Source: Apophysomyces variabilis (Eukaryota > Mucoromycota > Mucoromycetes > Mucorales > Mucoraceae). Taken from it: 64,000 bases of DNA. Numbering within the stretch: position 1 is the first letter of the stretch; each line of letters starts with the position of its first letter. This document shows positions 1-11,588 of this stretch, one piece after another. A program made the translations under genes and the position numbers. Under the pieces are notes generated by a model, which saw only the letters and a list, made by a program, of their open reading frames with translations, did not search any database and was not told the DNA's origin. Location: NCBI GenBank assembly GCA_002749535.1, contig MZZL01000401.1, forward strand, positions 811,165 to 875,164, read 5' to 3'.

Positions 1-1074
1 GCAAATTCTCGGTTAAATGTTTGATTTTAAACGAATCGTTAGTTGTGAGAACCAGTCTTTCGTATAAGACATAAGAAAAAAGAGCAAAAGCATGATTAGT
101 GGAGGTGGAACACCTAACCGGCAGTATCTAGTTCATCCGTATAGGTGCTAACCTGAACACTATGCCATCCATCACGGAGTCTTGCTTACATATAAGAAGA
201 TTTTACGCGACGATTAAACCAGGTTCTACAACGATTTAATATGCTAAAGTTAGCTAGTCATCACAAGACGTTTGACACATACTGCTTTTATAAGCTACAT
301 TACACGTTTCCAATCAGTCAATAGCCTAAAAGCCATTTTATAATGATGATACCGAAAATGTAATTTCTTCAGCCTTTTCTATGGTAGCAATCATTAAAAA
401 CAACGTATTCAAAGAGACTACTATAAAGAAACAAGTCAGCATACAAACATATAAACATTCTCTTAACCACGCTGTATTTTACTCGCTTGTTGCAACTAAT
501 ATAGAGACTATATCGCGAATAGCCAGACAACAGAAGCTTGAACGACAGAAATGCCCACAATAGTCCATGCTGCTGTAAGTTGTAAGAGAGATGATACTTA
601 AGTGACGAACTGTAGATATGCTCTCAAGGTGAAAGCATTCTCATTAAATCTAGCAAAGAACGGAACACCGAGTTACCCGACGTTATTAACATGGCAGTCG
701 GTAACTTCTCAATTTGATCCCATCAATGCAGGTCAGCAAAAACCCGCCTACAATGCATAGTCGATGTTTATCCCTGGCCTAGAATCTCACAGCCTGAATG
801 GCAAATACGCAAAAATAGAGATGCCGTGGAGATGTAAGCAAACGCACTATATATAAGATTTTCGCAATATATGTTTGATTTTTTTTTCGCTGTCTTTTCA
901 GTGAGCAGACCATAATAGACTACGGCTCGTTGTAGCGCATCGGTGCAACCAATATCTGCGACTAGACGAATATTTAACTTGACTAATTCGTTGACCCGCT
1001 GTAACCCGCACTGTTGGTACAAAAACAGAGATAGAAACAGGATGATCTGATGCCTCGCAGCTATTTCAGTTCTC
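1..1074. other. Intergenic, no gene recognised
   Basis: About 1.07 kb downstream of the 3' end of the minus-strand RhoGAP gene. Short open frames exist on both strands but none has a recognisable motif or plausible splice partners. I see no RNA gene or repeat here. Confidence 0.5.
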
Positions 1075-4000
1075 CTACAGAACCTTTTCTGTCCCAGCTG
1101 ACATGGCCTCCTCTTTTTTTGGGTTCTCGTCCTCCAATCCCTGCAATTCAAGATCGTCTACCTCTTCCTCCTCGCCTAATTCTGGGGGACCTATGGAAAC
1201 CGAAGGAAGTTGGGGGTTATATTCACATAGCCTATCAATGATTTGTACCATGAATATTCTTTTCCAGATCCACAATTGCTATTGGCGCACCATCCAAGTA
1301 ACTCATGCTATTGCGATTGCTCCGTCCACCTTCTTCGCGCAATATCGCACCAGATTTTCGAATCATTGGTTCTTCTTTCTCCTTCACGTCTCCATTATCA
1401 CTGTGATTATTATTACTTGCTTGCTTGTTTTCTTGTCCATCCTTAGATTCTCTGGTGCCATCTTTTGTTGTCCAGAAAATGTATTCGAATTCGCACAAGA
1501 ATAGTTGGAAGATGGTAGGTGGTATAGTAAGTGTAGGAGCAAATACAATGACGATGTTGCGCACTGGCATCTTGTTAATATGTGAGTGTTCAATTACACG
1601 AATAAGATGAGCAGTGAGCGTTCGCAAGAGTGTATAATTAGCAAGTGGTAGTTCTGATACAAGCCGTCCAAGCTCGTTCACGCGATCCTTTCGATCCAGC
1701 AAGTCTGACAGTTGTTACTCTCAGGAAGGGGCCCAGTAGAAAAGACATACCGATCACATGCATAAACTGCTTTTCACGCTCGTCTGTAAATATATTGGAT
1801 GGCAGCTCTCGTAACCATAACTTCAACAGGCCAGCAATTGCATGAACGTCATATTCTTCCTTGGACGCCAAAAGATTTAGATCACCTTCTATAAGCACGT
1901 AAACAATGCATGAAAGAAAAGACTCTGCTTAGTTTCCAACGTTCTTTGATACCGCTACCTTTTGCTAACCTTGATCGAACTTCTGCTTGAGGTTTTGAAT
2001 AACTGTATTACTTCCACTTAACCGGTATAAACCTTCTTCCATTACTGCATCCTTAGCATCCAGATATTCTATGCAACGGAAAACAACGGCGGGAATCTCA
2101 TATTTCTCGGATATGCGTGAAACGGATATGGCTTCCTCCAAGGGCACGCCAAATACTCGTTTTGCTGGGACGACTGGACAGTCAACTGACTTAGCGCGTG
2201 ACGAGGCGTCTATTATCTCATGCGAAGAGCGAGAAAGAAGACTACGAAAGCCAGAAGGAAGTGAAGTTGTCTGCCATGAATCGGTGGATGTCGCAGATGA
2301 ATGGGATAATCGAGATTGATGGCTTTCCTGCGTTGTCGTGACATGACTTCCGCCAGCACTGAACATCTTCCTTCCCCATATAGTCATCCGGTTTGCCTTT
2401 GCCTTGAACTTTTTTTCCGTCGTCGATTCCTCGTTATCGTTAATATTGCGTGGCATTACTTTAACATAGTCAGTCGTTATAGAGCGCTCGGGGACGATCT
2501 CTAACCGCGAGGTTCCTAATGTGCTGCTCCCGTTCTCTTTTCTGGTTTTGTTTGTGTAAGAAGGTGAGTTTGGTCGTAAACTAGTGCTGAAAGAGCGCTC
2601 CTCCTTTGGCTCTGGAGCACAAACATCTGGGATATCACTCGAGTTTTGCGTATCTGAGGTATTTTCCGATTGTAATTTCCCGACTTTGCTTTCTTCCGCT
2701 TCTCGCATTCCTTCTGTACAACGTGTATTCAAACTTTCAGCTGCTTTTGAATGCTGAATATTTGTGTTTCGATCCGGTGATATATTTTGAGTAAGTGATT
2801 CGCACCATCCGTTGCGTTCTTCGTCGGAACTGGCACACAAAATATGCCGAGCAATGCTGGAGTGCCCTGGTCGCTTTTCTTCCACTATTAAAAGTGCGTG
2901 CCTATAAGTACTTGGAAGGCCTTCTGCTCCTACAGACGGAGGTGGTGCCTGGCGCCCGATAAAGGCATTTGTCAAGCGTATGGAGCCTAATTTTGTCCCG
3001 TTTTTCTACGGAGCAATTAATTGCATGCTGTTTCTCTAACTATCTAAGCGTACCGAATCGTAGTAGTCTAGCATATCATCCCGCAGGACAAAATACCGGG
3101 TTTTCCATTTACCAAAGTTTTTACCGCGTTTCTTAAGGTAGCCTTCTCTACGAGGTGGGCTCTAATGATAGGGACATTTAACACTATCGTGTTGATAAGC
3201 ATCACTTCACTTGCCTCGGTATTAGTAATTACATTTGAGCTTAGAAACTCGTAGAGATATGATTTGTCCATGAGAGAAATGCTGATGACGTGTCGTAAAT
3301 ATCTTTCTAAAGCAACCTAAAAGGAAATTTGCATAGGCACACATCGCATATACAGCATAACGTACCTTGCGCTGATCGATCTTGTTTGATGTTTGCGATG
3401 CGAATACCGGCTGAGTAGGTAGCCTACAGATGGTGCTCTCATCTGAACCGTCTGTCTGGGACTTTAGCTGGTGATGATATTTGGTCAATATTCGATCAAA
3501 GGAACAAAAAGCATTCACTTCTCACACCTTCGCGTCCAATCGTAAAAAGTCGGAATACAGTTTCTCTACCCGCCACAGCTCTTCACTGCTATCCCCTCCT
3601 GCACTTTTGCTCGAATGCCTACGAGTAATTGATATGATAAATGAAATGACTTCTTTCGCGTTCTCGTTTATCTTGAGTCGAGTTCCGATAATATTGACCC
3701 GAACATTTGTATTTCTGTCACACATAATAGATCGCAATTTTTCCTGGAGGTCCTCGCCATGCATATCACCCGAACATGGCGGCTTGTCCTTTTCTTCATC
3801 TGACTGTCCTTCTTCTTCCATCTCCTGATCGTCCTCGTCACAGTCTTCAATATATATGTCTTCACAAGGCTTCCGGAAATCCATTTCAGTAGTTATCATC
3901 ATACTCCTCCGCTGAGACTGATTTACCCTGGAGCCAGGATTACGCAGCGCAATGGCATTAACCCTTATGGAAGACGGCGAGCTTGATTGTGGAGATAAAT

Positions 4001-4535
4001 TATTACTTTCCGATGCCGATGTGTTATTGTTTTTTTGCACTGTTGATTGATACAAAGCGTACAACTGAGCATCTTTTTGAATTATGGCATTGCTGGGTGA
4101 ATTTGAAGAGCTGTTCAAATTTGCTTGTTTGGACCGCCAATTCTGCAATGGGCGTCTATGAGCTGTTCGCCCAACAGCATCTCTTGCCATGCGTAACTCA
4201 CGCTGTGCAGATTGTAACGGGTTAGCAAGCTTTTCAGCTTGATTCTGTTCATCATCTGTGTCAGATTCTTCTATGGGCGATGTGCTTTCAGGACTGTTGG
4301 ATGGTGCTTTTTCCATTTCTTTCCGTGCATCAGATGGTACAAGAAATGAAGTGGAATGCTTTTTCCGCAATCTACGTTCCAGGCTACCAACTTTTTCTTC
4401 AAGACGATTACGCTCCGTCGCCAGCTTCACATTTCGTTGTTGTAAACACTGTATCATGACGCGCTGCTTTTCAGTGGTTTTGCTCAATTGATCATTCTGT
4501 AGACGTAGACGACTCATTTCTTCAGCAATATCCAT
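1075..4535 (-). CDS. BEM3-like Rho GTPase-activating protein (PX-PH-RhoGAP)
   Basis: Predicted GAP for a Rho/Cdc42-type GTPase acting in cell polarity at membranes. I read eight exons joined by seven short introns, including about 3469-3528, 3315-3363, 3158-3201 and 1191-1248; the last restores an acidic C-terminal tail ending at 1075. Order along roughly 1,020 residues: N-terminal coiled coil (SRLRLQNDQLSKTTEKQRVM); serine-rich linker; PX domain spread over three exons (LYSDFLRLDAK, then ALERYL); PH domain starting REGYLKKRGKNFGKWKTRYF and continuing past a small intron; a long serine-rich linker; RhoGAP domain with the arginine-finger segment EEGLYRLSGSN and the downstream LLKLWLRELP. This order is that of yeast Bem3. 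The start at 4535 is the first Met before the coiled coil; the open frame continues upstream to 4688, so a longer N-terminus is possible. No disabling change was seen. Confidence 0.88.
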
Positions 4536-6423
4536 AAGTGAAATGCAACAGATAATTAAGCTAATCGACACAGGGATAAAGCTAAAATAGCAAAAAGGAG
4601 ACAATTCTAAAAGTTGGCTCTCACAGGGTCTAACAGGAACGCCTGGTATCACCTGTCCTGCGCGCCATAATGTTTCCGAAAAGAACAAGATGAGGAATAT
4701 CTATATTATATAGCCCTGGAGATAGTGGACTGCTTCAAACGATGTATTTGTGCATATGCAAAGAAAAACTCTTAATTTATACACAGGTAAGGTACTGTCT
4801 TGTATATCGCATTCACTCGCTTGGAAAGTAAAGTGAACCAGAAGATGCGTGAATATGCCCTGTCGATAAACTTGTCCATTGCAAATGCTTATAAATACTG
4901 AAAGAAAGACCGATATTTCAAACAAAAAGATCCACTTTTGATCCATGTTAACAACGGAATAAGGAAATCGATCAATGGCAGAGATGTAATTGACCTGTTT
5001 GAACCAGTTATTATACTCGCGAGGAAAAGCATTGTACGTACCTTTACTGTTCAGATATCTAATATACCACTTAAATAAACAAAGAAGTAACTATGCATCC
5101 CACGGTTTAGGTTGGCTTTAAAGTATTATCAAAACAGGATTCTATTGAACAAGGACAAGCACAGACCCGGTCCCGGTCTCATCATGCTCCTTTAGCAAGA
5201 ATCGTAACAGTAGGAAACATGCCATTTCAACCCACATCTTTATCCGGGAATGGTTAATTTAGCTTTTCCGCAAGCGGATACCTTAACACGTAACTCTTTT
5301 TGGTAAGCGTCAGCATTGCTTTATCAAATAATGTCCTAGCATATTGCTGCTTATTCAATATGATCTTACGCCACTCTAAATAAATTTTTGCGTCTATGGA
5401 AGAGTCAGATTTGCGCTAAAATTAAGACAAGTATGCGTCATTACTAAATGAATTATGCGGGAAGTATATTTTACTTATATCAACTTGGTCCTCCAGTAGG
5501 ACACAAGATCTTTTTCAAGTATTATAAAAAATACATTAATGGTTAGTAAATGGAAGCATAGCTTGACATCTTTTACTTACTTATGAAGGGGAATTCAAAC
5601 GCATGAATTGGGGACGGCGGCGCATCCAGTCATGGATGACCAACAGTATTCAGATTCCTATAAAAGAACAAGCAATGACTTGGTAAAAAGAAAAAGCTAC
5701 AGATGGAAAAGGGTATTGTCAGTATGCAATTGTTCATTCAATATAAGATAAAGTACTTACATACACCTTATTTAAATCCATGACTTACGCACTCTGTTAT
5801 GAAGCGCTGGCGCTCATCCTGGGGCGAAAGGCAAAGAAAGGAAAAAGAAAAGTGAGAGCGGGAAAGGCCACGAGAGAGAAGGCACCTCGACCGCATCGAT
5901 CACGAGAACACAGTTCCACATGAAGTGAGTCTAAGTCAGAGACTACAATTCCAAAATGTGTATACTTACCAACAGGGAATCGTTTCCCGGCAAAAGAGAA
6001 AAGAAGTCCAAAGAAGAAAATAAAGCGACAACAGTTTCACACGCACTTATAAAGAAACGTATTTGGATCATTGTCATGATGTCTTACCCAACACCATCCT
6101 GGGAACCTCTGTATCAGACGTATCAACAATAGTGAATTGAGAATAAAAAGATCGGCTCGGATTCATGTGAATTAGAAGTGCTATCGTCCCTACAGTGAAG
6201 GTGGTACATAAAGAAAAGAGGTACAATATGCTATCCGAATATGTGGGACGTCACACGAAGAAAATGGTCTATTACCACTATAATGCAGGAAACAAGTTTT
6301 TTCTTTTTCAATCTCTGCAATGTACTGATGACATAAGAGATAAGTCAACTCTTTCTCTTTGTATGAGTTAGTATTTATTGTGCAAGATCAAAGAAATGAG
6401 ATAAAGACATTAATAAAGCCAGG
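4536..6423. other. Intergenic between divergent genes
   Basis: About 1.9 kb separating the minus-strand RhoGAP gene from the plus-strand small gene. It probably holds both promoters. A minus-strand open frame at 4701-4946 begins with a hydrophobic stretch, and some splice-like fragments lie at 5590-6120 on the minus strand. I could not join either into a convincing gene. Confidence 0.4.
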
Positions 6424-6730
6424 ATGAGGTACCTTCATCAAAGCGTTAGTCATTCGTCAATCAGCCAACACATATGCGGTCATTCAGTTGACGCAAAAAC
6501 GGCCCTCAGGCAATCTAAATATGTCCTACGCACGAATGCGAAATCACTCGAAACAGGTGCAGCCTGATATTTTAAAGTACTGTATTTTCATTTTTCTAGC
6601 GTGCGATGATGGCATTGTAGGAGTTACTGCGGACCTTTCAGGCACGGGTCGCCAATATCAGGATGATAGAGTGCATATGCTGGTTAAGGCCGCCTCTTCC
6701 ATACGCACTTTGCAATTAGAAGATAGTTAG
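6424..6730 (+). CDS. Small unrecognised protein, 87 aa, one intron
   Basis: I do not recognise this family. The ATG at 6424 opens a frame to 6556. A 43-nt GT-AG intron (6557-6599, ending TTTTTCTAG) restores the same reading and the gene stops at 6730, giving 264 coding bases. The product is soluble-looking and probably helical, with ALRQSKYVLRTNAKSLE before the junction and QYQDDRVHMLVKAASSIRTL after it. No signal peptide or membrane segment is evident. It lies 224 nt upstream of the RNase kappa homologue on the same strand. Support is the clean intron, the continuous frame and protein-like composition; homology was not tested. An upstream exon with a different start is possible. Confidence 0.5.
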
Positions 6731-6954
6731 AAACCTGCTAGTTGGCCCATCTGCCCAACGTCAATTTAAACTAGGGATTAAAACTTTTCCTCAAATCCTC
6801 AACGAAGCGGCCATCGAAGAGACATGTTCCGTGACCGGTCGTGCTTGCTGACATCATTTTGTGTAGTTTTGGTGCACCTAAGGGATCTCAAATGTGAATT
6901 TCGGAGCATTGATTCCGAAGGAGGGAACAGTTTCATCCCTATTTCCTCGAGATA

Positions 6955-7350
6955 ATGAAGACGTTTGTGGGTCCTGGCCTTGCTACTTGCTGCAGCTTGT
7001 TATCTGTATTTGGCATTCTATTCCTTGTACGTTTGCTAACCGCCATAGGTTTGTCTTGGACATGCCAATGCGCGACGAGATGCGTTGACGTAATAATCCT
7101 TGAGCCATCTAGGTCGTTCTTGGGTATGCATTTGATGCGGAAGTCGAAGTCTTAACGGAATTCACGAGCGATCCAAACGACCCCAAGGCAACAGCCCAAG
7201 CATGTTTTACAGCAGCTATTGTGTACGCTTGCTTCCTCGGTTTTTGTGGTTGCCAGGTAAACAACAATAACCATAACACTGAAACATTATCTAACAATGC
7301 TATAGGTACTGGTACATAAATATAACTCTCGAAACCAAATCCAAATTTGA
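6955..7350 (+). CDS. Ribonuclease kappa (RNASEK) family, V-ATPase-associated membrane protein
   Basis: Three exons (6955-7026, 7113-7256, 7306-7350) encode 86 residues, close to the usual size of this two-pass family. Both introns are phase 0 with GT-AG ends. The first helix reads GPGLATCCSLLSVFGILFL, followed by a short lumenal loop. The second helix reads ACFTAAIVYACFLGFCGCQ, with the tail VLVHKY, matching the family pattern in which the second helix ends FCQV. Metazoan RNASEK binds the V-ATPase and is needed for endosomal acidification; the name ribonuclease comes from older work. The role in this fungus is inferred. The gene was invisible as a single open frame because of its short exons. 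Confidence 0.75.
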
Positions 7351-9865
7351 GAACGGAAATAATGTCTTGCACCTATATCGGAATAAAGTATCACTGGGAC
7401 TATATCTACCATCTTGAAAACGGATTTCATTCATATAAACCTGAGAGGAAGATCTTTGAGAATGATCGGTTTGCTGGACAAAATTAATCAGTAAATGGTG
7501 TTGAGGTGGTGATTGTCCGTTAAGGTGCTTTTGTTCATATATCATCGTCGGGCAGCGACAGCAGCAACGTTCACCTGCTTCAACATTGGCTGAACACCGG
7601 CTTTGGGGGTAAATGAACGATGAAGCATGCGTTAAACGATAGTATGCACTAGTTTGGATGATGTTAATTCAGACAGCATTTTAGCTTATATTGAATACAT
7701 TTTTACATGTTCTTTTGCTACCGTTTCTAGGTACTTGTGCCATAAAATCAATCATTATACGAATGACATCAATGGGACATCACGATCTCTTGGGTTAGAT
7801 TTGGGAGCGGTCTAGATAGAAGCAATGAATTATCTCTCATCGTTTATCTCGATCCTTGCAGCATCCTGTAACTGATTGGACGCATCATACATACAAAATA
7901 AATCTTCTGTTGCTACAGTTTAGACTGCATGAACTCTGTCGAGCTATCTCGTTTGAGTAAACTGCTCGTAATCCACTTAACAAGCAAAAAAAAAAAAGCG
8001 CTGCTTCTTCCTTCACTGTGGGAAATTTTTCGTCGGGTTCGTCGTTAGCTAAAGGAGACCCGACGAACCCGACGAAAAATTTCCCATACTGTTTTCTTTT
8101 TTTCTTTCTTACTTAGTGCAGGTTTGGCAATTCTACGGGCGCAAAGTCTAGTTAAGGCATCGTAAGACGATTTCAATGCATCAGAATAGGACAGGTTCAT
8201 TTTGCTGTATTCCTTATCAGTCTTTGAAATATTTACGGCCAAACGATGAGATCATCTTCATATAGCCTTTCCAGGCTGTTATTCTAAATAATAATTTGTA
8301 AGATCCTGTTGGTTTCCTTAGGTTTGCATTTTTTCTATATGGTTGCAGTTAAGCGAGAAAAAAGACACTATTCTACGCTTTTGAGTAGTACATCTGGTCA
8401 AGCAATGCATCTGAAAGAGACTCCTATCTCCATTATGGTGACTAAGGTATGGTACCAAATGGTAGTGATGGCTGTCTCTGTTTGATCGGCAGGGACAGAT
8501 AGCTTTTATTCGTTGACACGGTACATACTAAGTTTCCGTCTGATAGGCATGAATTTCATATACTTGATGAAACACTTAGTACACGTAGGGGTAATTGTTC
8601 ATTCATTATCTGCACCAGTGGTATATTCTCCGACATCGCTGAATCGATTAACGCTAAGACCGAACATGATAACCGTGCAGTTACTGTTTTCACCTTCCGT
8701 ATGCTTTCTTGCATGCTAATAGGTGTGATGTGCAACTTAGAGTAGGAATGTCAATGCCGCCGACATTTCCTCATACCTAGGAGATGACGACAAAATAAAG
8801 TGGGTAATTTTATATGAAGCCACCCTTTGGTTTATGTTCTAGAGTATGGACTGGTACACGTAATTCTGCCATTAGGTATTTAGTACTTTATTTCCAAAAA
8901 TTCAAGTCGCATCTAGCAAATTCACTTGGGGCATTTTGGGAAAGTGGGCTTGACACTAACAAATTACATTAATTGTCGTGTTATAATGGTTGGAATTGAC
9001 CAATTTTTACACACCTGTCATAAAACTGGCAACTCCCTACCCATCTCCCCTCCAAGTGAATGCCAGATGCATATATAAATTTCAGTCGGTGAGTAATAGA
9101 AGAAAAATAACAATAGTATTCAATGACACTTACTAAAATAGTGTATTTCTAGGAAATTTAGCAATAATCTGTAGCTTTTAGTAAGGACTTGGAATATTCA
9201 AATGAATAGGAACTGTAAATGTCCATATACTTCCAGACGCATCTTATCGCTGTCATCCAAGGGAATACGTAAATATCAGTTGTAAATTTCCAAAGGTACG
9301 TCAAGTAAAAACGAATATGGGTATAATTTCATCCAGGTTATTTCACTCTCCGAGTATCAAGTCTTTAGGAGGGGTAGGGTAATGCGACATGATCTCAAGT
9401 ATAGTAGCACACGGAGTTTGCTATGCATGCCCGTTGTGTAACGTCCAGTTCACGGCTATTTCGGCTTTTCACCCAGAAAAACATCTTCAGTGTAAACAGT
9501 AACAAGATCAATCACTCAGAACGAATTCAAACTGCATAGCAATGGACCAGGCAGATTTGTTTTGCTTGTGAAATGGGTACTATCTTGCTGTTGTAATTGG
9601 TCACATTTTCAATAGGAACAGTATCAGTTTCCAATGACGAAAGTAGTACACACAGAATGGATAATGGACGTGTACTTTAGTAAACAATATTAGGATATCG
9701 TAGCAAAGGAGAATGCATGAAAGTTGCTTTCCCGCTATTCTCAATATCAGCTTTAAAAGAATGACCGCTGAATAAGAAAAAAAAAGTGTATCATTTTCCA
9801 CTCAGTCAGTTCTCCTTTTCCGCCGGCAGTTACGCTTTGGATCAGCCAATTTCCGAACGAGTCAA
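7351..9865. other. Intergenic, 2.5 kb, with one long hairpin
   Basis: No gene is supported in this stretch on either strand. Its one distinctive element is the perfect inverted repeat at 8019-8086, listed separately. The last few hundred bases probably contain the promoter of the downstream YANK kinase. Confidence 0.45.
8019..8086. repeat. Perfect 26-bp inverted repeat (hairpin)
   Basis: Arms at 8019-8044 and 8061-8086 are exact reverse complements, separated by 16 nt. The arms contain CGTCGGGTTCGTCG and flank a pyrimidine/purine-asymmetric stretch (an A11 run just upstream, TTTTCTTTTTTTC just downstream). It lies in intergenic DNA with no adjoining gene. It may be a fold-back remnant of a small transposon or a structured RNA; the sequence alone does not decide. 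Confidence 0.8.
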
Positions 9866-11439
9866 ATGGGTGGCGTCTGCTGTAAGCAAGATGTTGATTT
9901 CGATGGCGATGGTACATTGTTCCCCAATGCGTGACGATGTGCTAATTCAGGCACAAGTTGAACTTAGCCACTTCTATTTATTGCGGGTTATCGGCAAAGG
10001 AGCGTTTGGCAAAGTGCGCATATTGAAGCACAGGGTGACAAAGATTGATTACGCACTAAAGTACATAAGTAAAAGCAAATGCATCGAACTGAGAGCAGCA
10101 AGCAATATCATTGCTGAACGAAAGCTACTTGAACGTATCGATTATCCGCTAGTGGTGAATCTGCGTTACGCCTTTCAGGATGAAGAGAACCTTTTCATGG
10201 TCTTGGATTTAATGTTAGGAGGAGATTTGCGGTTTCATTTGGACAAGAATGGACCTCTGGCAGAGCTTCAAGTTCGGTTTTACGTTGCTGACATTGCCTT
10301 ATCTTTGGGATATCTCCATCATAAGAGCCGTCGTATTGCCCATCGGTAACTGAAAAAGAAAGAAGGAAAAAAAAAATTTGATTGAGCGACAACTGATTCT
10401 TTTCCCTTTCATTTAGCGATATCAAACCCGATAATATCCTGTTAGATACCAATGGTCATGCTCATCTAAGTGATTTTAATGTTGCATGCCAATTCTACGA
10501 TAAAAAACCACTACGCTGGTCCAGAGCTGGATCTCTGGCATACATGGCCCCGGAGATACTTTCTAAACAAGGATATACAACTGCTGTTGATTGGTGGAGT
10601 CTTGGGATTGTTGCATACGAACTTATCTTTGGAAAGGTAGTGTCGTCAAAATGCAAATGTGTAACATGACCTGACTATGGCTCTAGTGTCCCTTTAGGGG
10701 ACCAAATACTGAAGCGGTGATTGATGCAATCGTAAACCAGCCGTTAACGTTTCCAGACGGCGCACAAAACAAAGTGTCGCAAGAATGTCTTGACCTTATA
10801 TCCAAGGCAAGTAGTAGCTTTTCTCAAAGATACGGCGAAAATGATAACAAGTAATTTATACTACGCTAGTTACTGGAGAAGTCACCAGCGGCAAGACTGG
10901 GAAGCAGTGCTGATGGATTTGAGCAATTCAAGCAACATCCATGGTTTCGAGGTTTAGATTGGGGAGCGCTGGAGCGCAAGGAGGCAATTCCTCCATTTAA
11001 ACCAAGTGTAAGCTGTAGATCAAAACAGTTTCTATAGACTAAGCTTGGACGTTATTAGAGCCAAGAATCGAACTTTGATGCCGTCCATGAACTTGAGGAA
11101 CTTTTATTCGAAGAAAGCCCTTTGAGACCACGAAAACGAGGTGCAAACAAAACTTGGAGTGGTATTGAGTCCGAGGAATCGAAAGAACGGCGACTGTTGG
11201 AAGAAAAGTTCTTATCTTTCGATTTTACAGCAAAAAAAGAACGAAATGAACCGACTCCTCAATTGTGCAAGGAGCCTATAAGAGGGTCCACTGCTATTGA
11301 AAGTAAATTGATCAAAAGACTAGGGGCATTGACCGAACAGTTTGATCAATCCAAGTACAGAGCACAAGGATATATACTCACACCAGACGATGACATTAAT
11401 ATTAACCCAATCGATGCAAAAGTTGACAAACTCGTTTAA
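9866..11439 (+). CDS. AGC-family protein kinase, STK32/YANK type
   Basis: Ser/Thr kinase of the YANK (STK32) branch. Six exons (9866-9911, 9958-10345, 10417-10636, 10687-10806, 10870-11007, 11059-11439) give 430 aa. The start at 9866 is chosen because a 46-nt intron then yields an N-terminus beginning MGGVCCKQD, a consensus for N-myristoylation plus palmitoylation, followed by DVELSHFYLL in the position of the conserved pre-kinase segment. Visible kinase motifs are GKGAFGKV, the lysine in YALKYI, HRDIKPDN, and DFNVA in place of DFG, which is typical of this branch. Then come AYMAPEI and the C-terminal ELEELLFEESPL element that distinguishes YANKs. Intron 4 has a GC-AG border (GCAAGT donor at 10807). 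Membrane anchoring is inferred from the N-terminus. Confidence 0.88.
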
Positions 11440-11588
11440 TCGAATAATCACTCATCATAATGCATAAGAAGATCAAAAGCCTCCAGTTGATTGATAAACG
11501 CAATTTGATTGGATGATTTCGCTTCTCTTTGTTGTTTGCAAAAGGCACTGAATTGGCCCTTCTCCTCTCTCCCGACAAATTAAACAAA

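Noticed and set aside
4701..4946. Minus-strand frame starting with a hydrophobic stretch, possible secreted peptide
   Set aside because: No continuation or homology; it lies in the region expected to hold the RhoGAP promoter.
5590..6120. Splice-like minus-strand fragments (for example DERQRFITEC and ESEYCWSSMTGC)
   Set aside because: Phases of the possible exons could not be made to agree and no family was recognised.
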